This document shows positions 1-5,877 of a stretch of DNA of 6,364 bases, piece after piece. Source of the DNA: an uncultured Sphingomonadales bacterium. Its GTDB lineage: Bacteria > Pseudomonadota > Alphaproteobacteria > Sphingomonadales > Sphingomonadaceae. Position 1 is the stretch's first letter. Each line of letters opens with the position of its first letter. The translations under genes and the position numbers were made by a program. The notes under the pieces were generated by a model. It ran no database searches. It had not been told where the DNA came from and saw only the letters and a program-made list of their open reading frames with translations. The stretch lies in the NCBI GenBank assembly GCA_903911985.1, contig CAIWFP010000300.1, positions 1-6,364 of the forward strand, in the 5' to 3' direction.

Positions 1-725
1 CGGGTCAAATGCGCGTCGAGCTGCTTCTTGTTGAGCCAGCCGGTGCCATAGACGCGGCTGAGCATGGCGTTCTTCTGGTCGCCGCGCCAGTAAGCGCCCG
101 AGACGCGGGTCAGCTTGAAGGCCTGTGCATCCAGCTTGCCGGTGGCGGGCAGGTGGGGGCCGCGGCACATGTCGAACCAGTCTTCACCGCTGTGATAGAC
201 GGTGAGGTCTTCGCCCTCGGGCAATTCGGCGGCCCATTCGGCCTTGAAGGTTTCGCCCGCGGCAACCCACTGGGCGATCAGCGCGTCACGCTCGACCACC
301 TCGCGGCGCAGGGGCTTGTTGGCGGCGATGATCTTGCGCATTTGCGCCTCGATGGCGGGCAGGTCCTCGTCGGTGAAGGGGCGATCCTTCGGCGCGAAGT
401 CGTAGTAAAACCCGTCGTCCGTGCTGGGGCCGAAGGTGATCTGCGTGCCCGGAAACAGCGCCTGCACCGCCTCGGCCAGCACATGGGCGAAGTCGTGGCG
501 GGCAAGGTCGAGCGCATCGGCCTCGTCCCTGGCCGTGACCAGCGCGAGGGTGCAATCGCCCGTGAACGGCTGGGTCAGATCGACCAGCTCGCCATCGATG
601 CGCGCGGCCAGCGCCGCCTTGGCAAGGCCGGGGCCGATCGCGGCGGCGACATCGGCGGGGGTTTGGCCAGGCGCCATTTCGCGCGTGGAACCGTCGGGCA
701 GGGTGATGGTGAGCAATTGAGACAT
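1..725 (-). CDS. thrS: Threonine--tRNA ligase (ThrRS), N-terminal part, cut by window edge
   Basis: Cytoplasmic class II aminoacyl-tRNA synthetase that charges tRNA-Thr with threonine. The reading frame starts at ATG 723-725 and is open for 241 codons to the left edge. ThrRS is usually about 640-670 residues, so roughly the first third is present. Residues 1-65 form a TGS domain (MSQLLTITLPDGSTREM at the start). The editing (SAD) domain follows, with the zinc-type ligand set H77 and H81 (HDFAH) plus C187 and H191 (CRGPH), matching the conserved H-x3-H and C-x3-H of the family. GFYYDF near 105-110 and the stretch from AFKLTRVSGAYWRGD are also typical. The catalytic core and anticodon domain lie outside the window. 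The start is supported by AAGGG (minus strand, 734-738) eight bases upstream of ATG. It is divergent from the hydrolase gene, 126 bases between starts. No leader structure resembling the E. coli thrS operator is evident. Confidence 0.96.
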   Translation of the reverse strand, partial: MSQLLTITLPDGSTREMAPGQTPADVAAAIGPGLAKAALAARIDGELVDLTQPFTGDCTLALVTARDEADALDLARHDFAHVLAEAVQALFPGTQITFGPSTDDGFYYDFAPKDRPFTDEDLPAIEAQMRKIIAANKPLRREVVERDALIAQWVAAGETFKAEWAAELPEGEDLTVYHSGEDWFDMCRGPHLPATGKLDAQAFKLTRVSGAYWRGDQKNAMLSRVYGTGWLNKKQLDAHLT

Positions 726-786
726 GGCCCAAGCCCTTAGCCGCCCACAGGCCGCGCCTCAACCCGCCTTGCCAACTTCTCTGTCA

Positions 787-814
787 GGCCCATTTTCCCC
801 GGCCCATTTTCCCG
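787..814. repeat. Tandem 14-base direct repeat in the thrS/hydrolase intergenic region
   Basis: Two adjacent copies of a 14-base unit, GGCCCATTTTCCCC (787-800) and GGCCCATTTTCCCG (801-814), differ only at the last base. They lie between the divergent thrS and hydrolase starts, 62 bases upstream of thrS and 38 upstream of the hydrolase ATG. The unit could be a doubled protein-binding site or simple slippage; nothing here identifies a binding protein. I see no confident promoter hexamers in this intergenic stretch. Confidence 0.6.
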
Positions 815-851
815 CGTGACGAAGCGGGGGCTCCTCGGGCACAAGGCGCCG

Positions 852-1640
852 ATGACCCAGCTTTCCGACATCGCCTTCCTGCCCGTGACCCACAGCGATG
901 GCACCACCCGGGCCATCGCCCACCGCTTCACCCCCGGAGATGGCCCGACAATCGTGTTCCTGCCCGGCTATATGTCCGACATGGCGGGTTCGAAGGCCAC
1001 GGCCCTGTTCGATTGGGCGCGGGCGCGGGGGCATGCCTGCCTGTGCCTCGATTATTCGGGATGCGGGCAGAGTGAGGGTCTGTTCGCCGAGGGCAAGCTC
1101 ACCCGCTGGCAGGGCGAGGTGCTGGCGCTGATCGCGGCGAGATGCAGCGGGCCGGTCGTGCTGGTGGGCAGCTCGATGGGCGGTTGGCTGATGCTGCTGG
1201 TGGCCCTGGCTCTGGAGGCGAAAAGCCCGGGCAAGCTGGCCGCGCTGGTCGGCATTGCCGCCGCGCCCGATTTTACCGACTGGGGCTTTGGCCATGATGA
1301 CAAGGCCCGGCTGGCCAGCGGGAAAATCGTGCTGGAAGACAACCCCTATGGCCCGGACCCCAACCCGACCCATCCCGGCTTCTGGGCCGATGGGCAGGGG
1401 CGATTGCTGTTGGGGGCCGAAATCCCGCTCGATTGTCCGGTGCGCCTGCTCCATGGTCAGGCCGATGCCGATGTGCCCTGGGAAATCTCCACAAGGCTCG
1501 CCGCCGCCTTGCGTTCGGGCGATGTTCAGGTGACTCTTATCAAGGATGGCGACCATCGCCTTAGTCGCGAGGCCGATATCGCCCTGCTGCTTGCCACTGT
1601 CTCGGCGCTTCTTGCCCCGACCCTAACCGCTGACACCTGA
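852..1640 (+). CDS. ABHD10-like alpha/beta hydrolase (serine esterase/thioesterase)
   Basis: A 262-residue alpha/beta-hydrolase, probably a soluble cytoplasmic esterase, with no signal peptide. The nucleophile elbow is GSSMGG at 106-111, giving Ser108. The acid is likely Asp205 in LLHGQADADVPW, and the base His235 in KDGDHRLS. FLPGYMSDMAGSKA (36-49), GHACLCLDYSGCGQSEG (60-76) and LVGSSMGGWLML (104-115) closely resemble, from memory, mammalian mitochondrial ABHD10, a palmitoyl-protein thioesterase that also cleaves acyl-glucuronides. The bacterial substrate is unknown; thioesters or acyl esters are the reasonable guess. I chose ATG 852, preceded by AAGG seven bases upstream, over an in-frame GTG at 816 that would add 12 unmatched residues and has no ribosome binding site. 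The next gene follows 15 bases after the stop, so the two are likely co-transcribed. Confidence 0.9.
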   Translation: MTQLSDIAFLPVTHSDGTTRAIAHRFTPGDGPTIVFLPGYMSDMAGSKATALFDWARARGHACLCLDYSGCGQSEGLFAEGKLTRWQGEVLALIAARCSGPVVLVGSSMGGWLMLLVALALEAKSPGKLAALVGIAAAPDFTDWGFGHDDKARLASGKIVLEDNPYGPDPNPTHPGFWADGQGRLLLGAEIPLDCPVRLLHGQADADVPWEISTRLAAALRSGDVQVTLIKDGDHRLSREADIALLLATVSALLAPTLTADT

Positions 1641-1655
1641 TCCGGAACCCGCCTC

Positions 1656-2528
1656 ATGCCCATGCCCCTGATGCTCCTGCCGCTGATTCTCGCCCAATCG
1701 GGGCCGATGGTTTCCGGCGGGGCGGCGCCCTCGCTGAACCTGCCGCTGATCGACCGGCCATCCGGCCCTAACCCGCGCCGGTCGCGCCAGCAGGTCGCGG
1801 CTGATGTCGCGGCTTCCGGGCCTTCGCGTCTGGGCCAATGCCTTGCCGGCGCCGGGGCCGATCCCGATGCGACGGTGAATGCCGCCAATCTCTGGCTGCG
1901 CGAAACCAGTGGCGCGGCCTCCGCCCTGCCGCAGCTGTGTCTGGGCACGGCGCTGAGCAATATCGGCAACTGGGCACAGGCCGAGGCCGCCTTCCTTGCC
2001 GGGCGCGATGCGGCGGCGGCGGACGATCACCCCTTGCGCGCGCGGCTGGGTGCCATGGCGGGCAATGCCGCGCTGGCGGACAATGATGCACCCCACGCGC
2101 TGGCGACGCTGGAGACCGCCGCGCAAGACGCCCGCACAGCCCGGGTCGCAACCCTGACCGGCGAGATCGAGATAGACCGCGCCCGCGCACTGGTGGCGCT
2201 GCATCGCGAGGACGAGGCGGCAAGCGAATTGGCCGACGCGCGCGTCTCCGCGCCGGAAAACGCGCTGGGCTGGCTGCTGTCGGCAACGCTGTCGCGGCGC
2301 ATGGGGCATCTGGCCGAGGCGCAGGCGCAGATTGAAACCGCCGCAAGGCTGGCCCCGGCTGATGGCGAGATCGGGCTGGAGGCGGGGGTTATCGCCGAAC
2401 TGGCCGGGCACGAGGCGGCGGCGCGCAAAAGCTGGCAATCCGTGGTGGATGCGGCGCCGGACAGCGAGGCGGCAACCCATGCCCGCGCCTATCTGGCGCA
2501 ACTGGGGCCGGAGGCGAAGCCTCAGTGA
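1656..2528 (+). CDS. TPR-like repeat protein with hydrophobic N-terminus, probably exported
   Basis: A 290-residue Ala-rich protein built mostly of helical hairpins. TPR-like units can be placed at about 94-123 (LGTALSNIGNWAQAEAAFLAG), 172-200, 203-236 (LLSATLSRRMGHLAEAQAQI) and 238-270 (AGVIAELAGHEAAARKSW). Such repeats bind proteins or peptides; no catalytic motif is seen. The N-terminus, MPMPLMLLPLILAQSG, is hydrophobic but lacks the usual Lys/Arg, so it is a poor signal peptide; it is followed by a Pro/Ser-rich linker. Cys62 and Cys95 could form a disulfide if the protein is periplasmic. It lies 15 bases after the hydrolase stop and in the same frame, with only a weak GGA in front, so translation may depend on ribosomes finishing the hydrolase gene. 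A second ATG at 1662 would remove two residues. Specific function is not recognised. Confidence 0.82.
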   Translation: MPMPLMLLPLILAQSGPMVSGGAAPSLNLPLIDRPSGPNPRRSRQQVAADVAASGPSRLGQCLAGAGADPDATVNAANLWLRETSGAASALPQLCLGTALSNIGNWAQAEAAFLAGRDAAAADDHPLRARLGAMAGNAALADNDAPHALATLETAAQDARTARVATLTGEIEIDRARALVALHREDEAASELADARVSAPENALGWLLSATLSRRMGHLAEAQAQIETAARLAPADGEIGLEAGVIAELAGHEAAARKSWQSVVDAAPDSEAATHARAYLAQLGPEAKPQ

Positions 2529-3142
2529 TGGGGCAGATTGTGTCTGTCGTCAGGCCCATCATAGGGTAGCCCATCGCAGCTGGTGAAGGCATTGCCGCAG
2601 ATGCTGCGGGTCCAGGCTGGCCGCTCCACTTTGTCATGGCCTGCTACCATCAGATGTACCCAGTCGCCCTGACACTCGAAAGGGCGGCGTCCTTGGAGGC
2701 TATGCATGCCATCCTTGTCCACCCATGCGGTAAACACGATCCGCGATTTCGCATCTGGCCGCTCGAAAACGTAATCCCATTGAATGTCGAACAGCAGGAA
2801 ATTGCTGGCGATCCAGCCTGAGGGGAGGCGCTGGTCTGGGTGGTTATCGGAATAGTTCTGGACATTGGTGATGCGGGCCCAGCCATTACGCAGTTCCACT
2901 ACGTCGAAATCGTTGCGGTCACCCTCGACCCCGAATTCGCCAAAGCGCATGTGCGGCAATTTGCCAAGGATGGGGAAGCCGAGCCCCGGCCCGCCGCGGA
3001 TATTGGTTCCCGCGGGGTCGCTGTCTTTCACCGTGCTGGAGAAGTGGCATTGGCCCGGATTGGTCGAGGACCCCGAGGCTGAAGGGGCGGCGAAAGCAAC
3101 GCCCGCCGCCACCAGCAAGCCTAAACCGGCGATGCCAGCCAA
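2522..3142 (-). CDS. Secreted bacterial SH3-like domain protein, non-ATG start
   Basis: About 206 residues if read from TTG 3140-3142. A hydrophobic export segment (AGIAGLGLLVAAGVAFA, then APSASGSS) is followed by one clear SH3b-like domain at about 30-120. That domain has the NIRGGPG hallmark (47-53; usually NVRSGPG), VVELRNGWARI (81-91) and SGWIASNFLLF (108-118). The C-terminal half, GDWVHLMV through WTRSICGNAFTSCDG, resembles a second SH3-like module. Four Cys (32, 157, 182, 189) fit an oxidised extracytoplasmic protein. SH3b domains commonly bind cell-wall peptides, which suggests an envelope role, not a known one. The start is uncertain. No ATG or GTG lies before the signal segment except ATG 3262, which would overlap galU by 109 bases with Arg/Pro-rich shadow sequence. 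TTG 3142 lacks a spaced ribosome site. A CTG at 3151 has GGGGG seven bases upstream and gives an N-terminal Arg. It is probably coupled to galU. Confidence 0.8.
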   Translation of the reverse strand: MAGIAGLGLLVAAGVAFAAPSASGSSTNPGQCHFSSTVKDSDPAGTNIRGGPGLGFPILGKLPHMRFGEFGVEGDRNDFDVVELRNGWARITNVQNYSDNHPDQRLPSGWIASNFLLFDIQWDYVFERPDAKSRIVFTAWVDKDGMHSLQGRRPFECQGDWVHLMVAGHDKVERPAWTRSICGNAFTSCDGLPYDGPDDRHNLPHH

Positions 3143-3153
3143 GAGGCGCAGGT

Positions 3154-4062
3154 TTAGACCCCCAGCAGCCTTTTCGCCATGGCGCGCACCTCGTCGGCCA
3201 TGTCCGGGCGTTCGAGGGCGAGGGCGAGGGTCGCCTCGACAAAGCCGGTTTTCGAGCCGCAATCATAGCGGCGCCCGGCGAAGGTGACGGCGTGGAACGG
3301 CTGGGTGCCGATCATCCTGGCCATGGCGTCGGTCAGTTGCACTTCGCCGCCGGCGCCCTTGCCCTGATTTTCCAGCACGCGCATCACCTCGGGTTGAAGG
3401 ATATAGCGGCCGGAGATGATCAGGTTGGAAGGAGCGTCCTCCAGCCTTGGCTTTTCGACCAGCCCCTTCACCTCGGTGAGGGCGCCGCCGAAGCCGTCGA
3501 GCTTCTTGCCCGGGTCGATCACGCCATAGGAGGAGACTTCCTCATGCGGCACTTCCAGCACGCTGATGAGATTGCCGCCCACCTGATTATAGGCCTCAAC
3601 CATCTGCTTCATGCAGCCGCCAGTTCCGTCGCTTCGGCCGATCATCAGCTCGTCGGGCAGGAAGATGGCGAAAGGCTCGTCGCCGATGATGGCCCGCGCG
3701 CACCAGATGGCATGGCCAAGCCCCAGCGGAACCTGCTGGCGCACGGTGACCAGATTGCCCGGCTGGATGCGCGTCGGCTCCAGAGCCTCCAGCGATTTGT
3801 CCCGCCCGCGCATGGTGTCTTCCAGCTCATAGGCGGTGTCGAAATGTTCGACGATGGCGGTCTTGCCCCGGCCGGTGACGAAGATCAGCTGATCAATCCC
3901 CGCCTCGCGCGCCTCATCCACCGCATACTGGATCAGCGGGCGATCGATGATCGGCAGCATCTCCTTGGGGATGGCCTTGGTGGCGGGCAAAAAGCGGGTG
4001 CCGAGCCCTGCCACGGGGAACACGGCCTTGCGCACGGGCTTGAACTTGATCTGGTCTGTCAT
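3154..4062 (-). CDS. galU: UTP--glucose-1-phosphate uridylyltransferase
   Basis: Cytoplasmic nucleotidyltransferase that makes UDP-glucose and pyrophosphate from UTP and glucose-1-phosphate, feeding exopolysaccharide, lipopolysaccharide and glycolipid synthesis. At 302 residues it has the usual length. The nucleotide-binding signature AGLGTRFLPATKAIPKEML spans 18-36. QQVPLGLGHAIWCAR (109-123), FLPDELM (134-140), the sugar-phosphate VEKP (202-205, Lys204) and RRYDCGSKTGF (264-274) are all present, so it looks intact. ATG 4060-4062 is supported by AAGG seven bases upstream and by the usual short N-terminus before KAVFPVAG. It is divergent from murA, and the SH3-like gene begins at or just past its stop. 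In related genomes some GalU-like enzymes act on other sugar nucleotides, but the overall match favours GalU. Confidence 0.96.
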   Translation of the reverse strand: MTDQIKFKPVRKAVFPVAGLGTRFLPATKAIPKEMLPIIDRPLIQYAVDEAREAGIDQLIFVTGRGKTAIVEHFDTAYELEDTMRGRDKSLEALEPTRIQPGNLVTVRQQVPLGLGHAIWCARAIIGDEPFAIFLPDELMIGRSDGTGGCMKQMVEAYNQVGGNLISVLEVPHEEVSSYGVIDPGKKLDGFGGALTEVKGLVEKPRLEDAPSNLIISGRYILQPEVMRVLENQGKGAGGEVQLTDAMARMIGTQPFHAVTFAGRRYDCGSKTGFVEATLALALERPDMADEVRAMAKRLLGV

Positions 4063-4086
4063 GGGGCAACCTTGTTGCAGGGCAAT

Positions 4087-4115
4087 GTTACAGCGGGATT
4101 AAGCCGAGGGGTTAA
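4087..4115 (-). promoter_or_regulatory. Candidate galU promoter
   Basis: On the minus strand TTAACC (4115-4110) and TGTAAC (4092-4087) are separated by 17 bases. Each matches four of six positions of the TTGACA and TATAAT consensus. Transcription would start near 4080, leaving a leader of about 18 bases that still contains the AAGG ribosome site. The left inverted repeat (4096-4118) would cover the spacer and the -35. This is a pattern match only. Confidence 0.3.
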
Positions 4116-4134
4116 TCCTGAATTCGCATTCAGG
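4096..4134. promoter_or_regulatory. Two interlocking inverted repeats between galU and murA
   Basis: The first inverted repeat is GGATTAA (4096-4102) and TTAATCC (4112-4118) around a nine-base spacer. The second is CCTGAAT (4117-4123) and ATTCAGG (4128-4134) around a four-base TCGC loop. Both have perfect 7-bp arms, and they share the CC at 4117-4118, so as hairpins they could not both be fully paired. They sit in the 130-base divergent region, close to galU's likely promoter and upstream of murA. They could be operators for a dimeric regulator. I do not recognise either as the site of a known factor, and neither is followed by a T-run expected of a terminator. Confidence 0.5.
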
Positions 4135-4158
4135 GCAAGCGTTGAAAACCCGGCATAC

Positions 4159-4186
4159 TTGCGCGCGGGCCCAGAGTGGCTAAACC
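4159..4186 (+). promoter_or_regulatory. Weak candidate promoter for leaderless murA transcript
   Basis: TTGCGC (4159-4164) and TAAACC (4181-4186) are 16 bases apart, each matching only three of six consensus positions. A transcript started six or seven bases after the second hexamer would begin at or beside the murA ATG (4193). I list it only because the GAGG next to that ATG has no spacing and cannot act as a normal Shine-Dalgarno site. Confidence 0.18.
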
Positions 4187-4192
4187 GCGAGG

Positions 4193-5476
4193 ATGGACAA
4201 GATCATCATTCGCGGCACAGCCCGCCTTTCCGGCACGGTTCCGGTTTCCGGCGCAAAGAACTCGGCGCTCACCCTGCTACCCTGCGCTTTGCTGACGGAT
4301 GAGCCATTGACGCTGCGCAATCTGCCGCGTCTGGCGGATGTGGACGGGTTTCAGCATCTGTTGAACCAGTTCGGCGTTTCCACCGCGATTGCCGGCACCC
4401 GCCCCGAGGATTTCGGCCGGGTGATGACCCTGACCGCCACCCGCCTCACCTCCACGGTTGCCCCCTATGAGCTGGTGCGCAAGATGCGCGCCTCGATTCT
4501 GGTGCTGGGGCCGATGCTGGCGCGGGCGGGCGAGGCGACCGTGTCACTGCCCGGTGGCTGCGCCATCGGCAACCGCCCGATCGACCTGCATCTCAAGGTT
4601 CTGGAGGCTCTGGGCGCCGAGATCGAGCTGGCCGCGGGTTATGTGCGCGCCCGCGCGCCCGATGGCGGCTTGCCGGGCGGGCGCTACAGCTTCCCGGTGG
4701 TCTCGGTTGGCGCCACGGAAAACGCGCTGATGGCGGCCGTTCTGGCCAAGGGCAAAACCACGCTGCACAATGCCGCGCGCGAGCCAGAAATCGTCGATCT
4801 GTGCAATCTGCTGGTGGCCATGGGCGCGCAGATCGAGGGGATTGGCACCTCGGACGTTACCATCCACGGCGTGCCCCGCCTGCATGGCGCCACCTATCAG
4901 GTCATGCCCGACCGCATCGAGGCGGGATCCTATGCCTGCGCGGCGGTGATTACCGGCGGCGAGGTGATGCTGACCGGCGCGCGTATCGCGGAGATGGAAG
5001 CGACCGTGCAGGCGCTGCGCGATGCCGGTGCCCATGTCGAGCCGCGCCCGGGCGGGCTGTTTGTCGCCGCCGATGGCCCGATTCGCCCCGTGACCCTCTC
5101 GACCGCGCCCTATCCCGGCTTTGCGACGGACATGCAGGCGCAGCTGATGGCGCTGCTGACGCGGGCCGAGGGCACCAGCGTGCTGACCGAGACCATCTTC
5201 GAGAACCGCTATATGCATGTGCCCGAGCTGAACCGCATGGGCGCGCATATCGAGACGAAAGGCCGCACCGCCATCGTCCATGGCGTGCCGAAGCTGACCG
5301 GGGCCGAGGTGATGGCCACGGACCTGCGCGCCTCGATGAGCCTCGTCATCGCCGGCCTTGCCGCCGAGGGGGAGACGCAGGTCCACCGCCTCTATCACCT
5401 CGATCGCGGCTATGAGCGGCTGGAGGAGAAGCTGGCCCTGCTTGGCGCCGATATCGAGCGGGTGGGCGGGGACTAA
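4193..5476 (+). CDS. murA: UDP-N-acetylglucosamine 1-carboxyvinyltransferase
   Basis: Cytoplasmic enzyme that transfers enolpyruvate from PEP to UDP-GlcNAc, the committed step of peptidoglycan synthesis. At 427 residues it is full length and shows the two-domain EPSP-synthase-like fold. SGAKNSAL (19-26) carries Lys22 and Asn23. PGGCAIGNRP (120-129) carries Cys123, the equivalent of E. coli Cys115 that fosfomycin alkylates, so the enzyme should be of the fosfomycin-sensitive Cys type. YPGFATDMQAQ (307-317) carries the catalytic Asp313, and HLDRGYERLEEKL (402-414) carries the C-terminal conserved Arg405. The start at MDKIIIRG matches the family N-terminus, although GAGG directly abuts the ATG with no spacer. 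It is divergent from galU and convergent with the glycine-zipper gene, 34 bases between stops. No second enzyme of the pathway is adjacent. Confidence 0.97.
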   Translation: MDKIIIRGTARLSGTVPVSGAKNSALTLLPCALLTDEPLTLRNLPRLADVDGFQHLLNQFGVSTAIAGTRPEDFGRVMTLTATRLTSTVAPYELVRKMRASILVLGPMLARAGEATVSLPGGCAIGNRPIDLHLKVLEALGAEIELAAGYVRARAPDGGLPGGRYSFPVVSVGATENALMAAVLAKGKTTLHNAAREPEIVDLCNLLVAMGAQIEGIGTSDVTIHGVPRLHGATYQVMPDRIEAGSYACAAVITGGEVMLTGARIAEMEATVQALRDAGAHVEPRPGGLFVAADGPIRPVTLSTAPYPGFATDMQAQLMALLTRAEGTSVLTETIFENRYMHVPELNRMGAHIETKGRTAIVHGVPKLTGAEVMATDLRASMSLVIAGLAAEGETQVHRLYHLDRGYERLEEKLALLGADIERVGGD

Positions 5477-5480
5477 GGTT

Positions 5481-5504
5481 CCGCCCTATCCCCCGCCCTA
5501 TCCC
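5481..5504. repeat. Exact tandem 12-base duplication after murA
   Basis: CCGCCCTATCCC occurs twice head to tail (5481-5492 and 5493-5504), starting four bases after the murA stop codon. It fills most of the 34-base gap between the convergent murA and glycine-zipper genes and is most simply a slippage duplication. Confidence 0.7.
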
Positions 5505-5518
5505 GGCTCTTTACCGGG
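5502..5518. terminator. Weak hairpin between convergent murA and glycine-zipper genes
   Basis: CCCGG (5502-5506) and CCGGG (5514-5518) form a 5-bp stem with a seven-base loop. On the plus strand it is followed by only three T's. The loop holds the stop codon of the minus-strand glycine-zipper gene (5511-5513). It could help end murA transcription but is short for an intrinsic terminator. Confidence 0.25.
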
Positions 5519-5795
5519 TTTCGTAGTGGCAGCGCTTTTTGGCGGTCATCCTGCGGTCAACCGCGCGGCCGCCAAAGGCGCCGCCGACCGCGCCTGCTGC
5601 TATGCCGATGGGCCCGCCGATCAGCGCATGGCCGACCAGCGCGCCGCCAGCGCCACCCGCGATAAGGCCAGTGGTGCCGGATGAATGGCGGCAGACCTTG
5701 TAGGTGTGTTTGCCATGGGATTCGGCCGAGGCGGGAATGGCGGTAAGCGCCAGCGCCGCGGCGCCGAGGATGAGTGCGGTTACTTTGCTGTGCAT
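5511..5795 (-). CDS. Small secreted glycine-zipper protein
   Basis: A 94-residue protein. The N-terminus MHSKVTALILGAAALALTAIPASA is a classic signal peptide with likely cleavage after Ala24 (ASA|ES). The mature part has a short Cys/His-rich start (HTYKVCRHSSGTTG), then a Gly/Ala-rich membrane-compatible segment at about 43-77 (GLIAGGAGGALVGHALIGG onward) with GxxxG spacing, as in glycine-zipper 2TM proteins of the periplasm or outer membrane. It ends with a basic tail. Cys35 and Cys89 flank the zipper and could form a disulfide. Such proteins are often envelope-stability or stress components; the exact role is unknown. ATG 5793-5795 is supported by GGAG eight bases upstream (minus strand, 5804-5807) and by the signal peptide; the longer open frame upstream is Pro-rich shadow sequence. 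A 5-bp inverted repeat, CCGGT (5806-5810) with ACCGG (5824-5828), overlaps the ribosome site. It lies 82 bases downstream of the RHH gene. Confidence 0.85.
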   Translation of the reverse strand: MHSKVTALILGAAALALTAIPASAESHGKHTYKVCRHSSGTTGLIAGGAGGALVGHALIGGPIGIAAGAVGGAFGGRAVDRRMTAKKRCHYETR

Positions 5796-5877
5796 GAGGT
5801 TCGCTCCGGTGCTGCCGCAAGGGACCGGCGCATAAGGCCAAATTGCGCGGGCAAAGGCAAGCTGAACTATAGGCGGC

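Noticed and set aside
9..740. Plus-strand open frame (243 codons) opposite thrS
   Set aside because: The opposite strand is unmistakable ThrRS with TGS and editing-domain motifs.
759..1556. Minus-strand open frame (265 codons) opposite the hydrolase
   Set aside because: The plus strand encodes a complete alpha/beta hydrolase with its catalytic triad; the antisense frame has no motif.
1623..2501. Minus-strand open frame (292 codons) opposite the TPR gene
   Set aside because: The composition is Arg/Gln/Gly-rich shadow sequence. The plus-strand frame has helical repeat structure and sits directly behind the hydrolase gene.
4117..4134. CCTGAAT/ATTCAGG as a promoter-spacer operator of the MerR type for galU
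   Set aside because: TTGCCC and TTAACC flank it at 17 bases on the minus strand, but the second hexamer is a poor -10 and the alternative promoter at 4087-4115 fits better. I kept only the neutral inverted-repeat call.
3292..4302. Long plus-strand open frame (336 codons) covering galU and the murA start
   Set aside because: It is antisense to galU, is His/Gln/Leu-rich without recognisable motifs, and runs through the galU-murA regulatory region into murA in a different frame. High GC creates such open frames opposite real genes.
4544..5398. Minus-strand open frame (284 codons) opposite murA
   Set aside because: Its Arg/Gln/His-rich translation shows no domain, whereas the plus strand encodes an intact MurA with catalytic residues.
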